Shown piece by piece: positions 38,779 to 38,827 of a DNA stretch of 38,827 nt (within the stretch, counting starts at the first letter, position 1; each line of letters starts with the position of its first letter). This DNA comes from Candidatus Humimonas hydrogenitrophica (GTDB lineage: Bacteria > Gemmatimonadota > Gemmatimonadetes > Palauibacterales > Palauibacteraceae). The DNA lies in NCBI GenBank assembly GCA_947581615.1, contig CANPVD010000012.1, forward strand, positions 1 through 38,827, read 5' to 3'. Below the pieces are notes generated by a model. The model was not told the origin of the DNA. It was given only the letters and a program-made list of their open reading frames with translations, and did not search any database. A program made the translations under genes and the position numbers.

Positions 38779-38827
38779 GGCCGGCGGCGACCTACTCTCC
38801 CGGGGCGTCTCCGCCCGAGTACCATCG
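38779..38827 (-). rRNA. 5S ribosomal RNA, 3' part (cut by window edge)
   Basis: Read on the minus strand, the end of the window contains CGATGGTACTCGGGCGGAG and then GGGAGAGTAGGTCGCCGCC. These are the conserved 3' half of bacterial 5S rRNA (loop E/helix IV region and the GAGAGTAGG...GCCGCC 3' stem). About 49 nt are visible; the 5' part lies outside. The exact 3' end is estimated from the helix I sequence. This places the 23S and 16S genes, if the operon is standard, to the right of the window, transcribed toward thiE. Confidence 0.92.

Overview
The window looks like a GC-rich chromosome segment of a Gemmatimonadota-type bacterium (FCB group). The reasons are uniformly high GC in all frames, heavy use of GTG starts, many diderm lipoproteins, and three SusC/SusD pairs carrying the N-terminal carboxypeptidase-regulatory domain. 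Two short promoter sites also resemble the Bacteroidota type (TTG, about 20 nt, TAnnTTTG). This assignment is inferred from gene content; no marker gene is complete enough here to prove it. I saw no insertion sequence, phage gene, CRISPR array or tRNA gene.

Left block (1-9363, all minus strand). Read 5' to 3' it is folK, a lipoprotein zinc metalloprotease, aroB, an acyl-CoA ligase, a NYN nuclease with LOTUS domains, an alkyl-purine DNA glycosylase, an M19 dipeptidase and an NhaC-type antiporter cut by the window edge. Five of its seven junctions are 4-bp ATGA/GTGA overlaps, so it reads as one or two translationally coupled housekeeping units. A divergent, single-gene outer membrane barrel protein (9629-10297, plus) follows and ends at the best intrinsic terminator in the window.

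Outer-membrane block (10347-29390). Three SusC/SusD transport pairs lie in tandem on the minus strand. Pair 1 (12614-17157) is followed by a barrel-less carboxypeptidase-regulatory/TonB-plug protein and a propeller-like lipoprotein, and faces a second barrel-less plug protein on the plus strand. Pair 2 (19623-24342) is followed by two small lipoproteins and has a near-consensus promoter flanked by two inverted repeats and a leader of about 260 nt. Pair 3 (24866-29390) has no accessory gene. No glycoside hydrolase, peptidase or sensor-regulator gene sits in this block, so the substrates cannot be read from context.

Right block (29556-38827). tyrS (minus) diverges from a class A penicillin-binding protein (plus). 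A pyrimidine-nucleoside phosphorylase (minus), a secreted TPR protein resembling the RMDN family (plus) and a YtxH-like membrane protein (minus) follow. Then comes a plus-strand run: a V4R-domain protein, ruvX, mltG and thiE. The window closes inside a minus-strand 5S rRNA gene, so a ribosomal RNA operon probably lies beyond the right edge.

The most promising candidate for undescribed biology is the SusCD pair 1 locus. Two paralogous periplasmic plug-only proteins flank a full SusC, each with a matching pair of cysteines that the full SusC plug lacks. Next are the NYN/LOTUS/Arg-Gly-rich/HhH protein and the two-repeat control region of SusCD pair 2.
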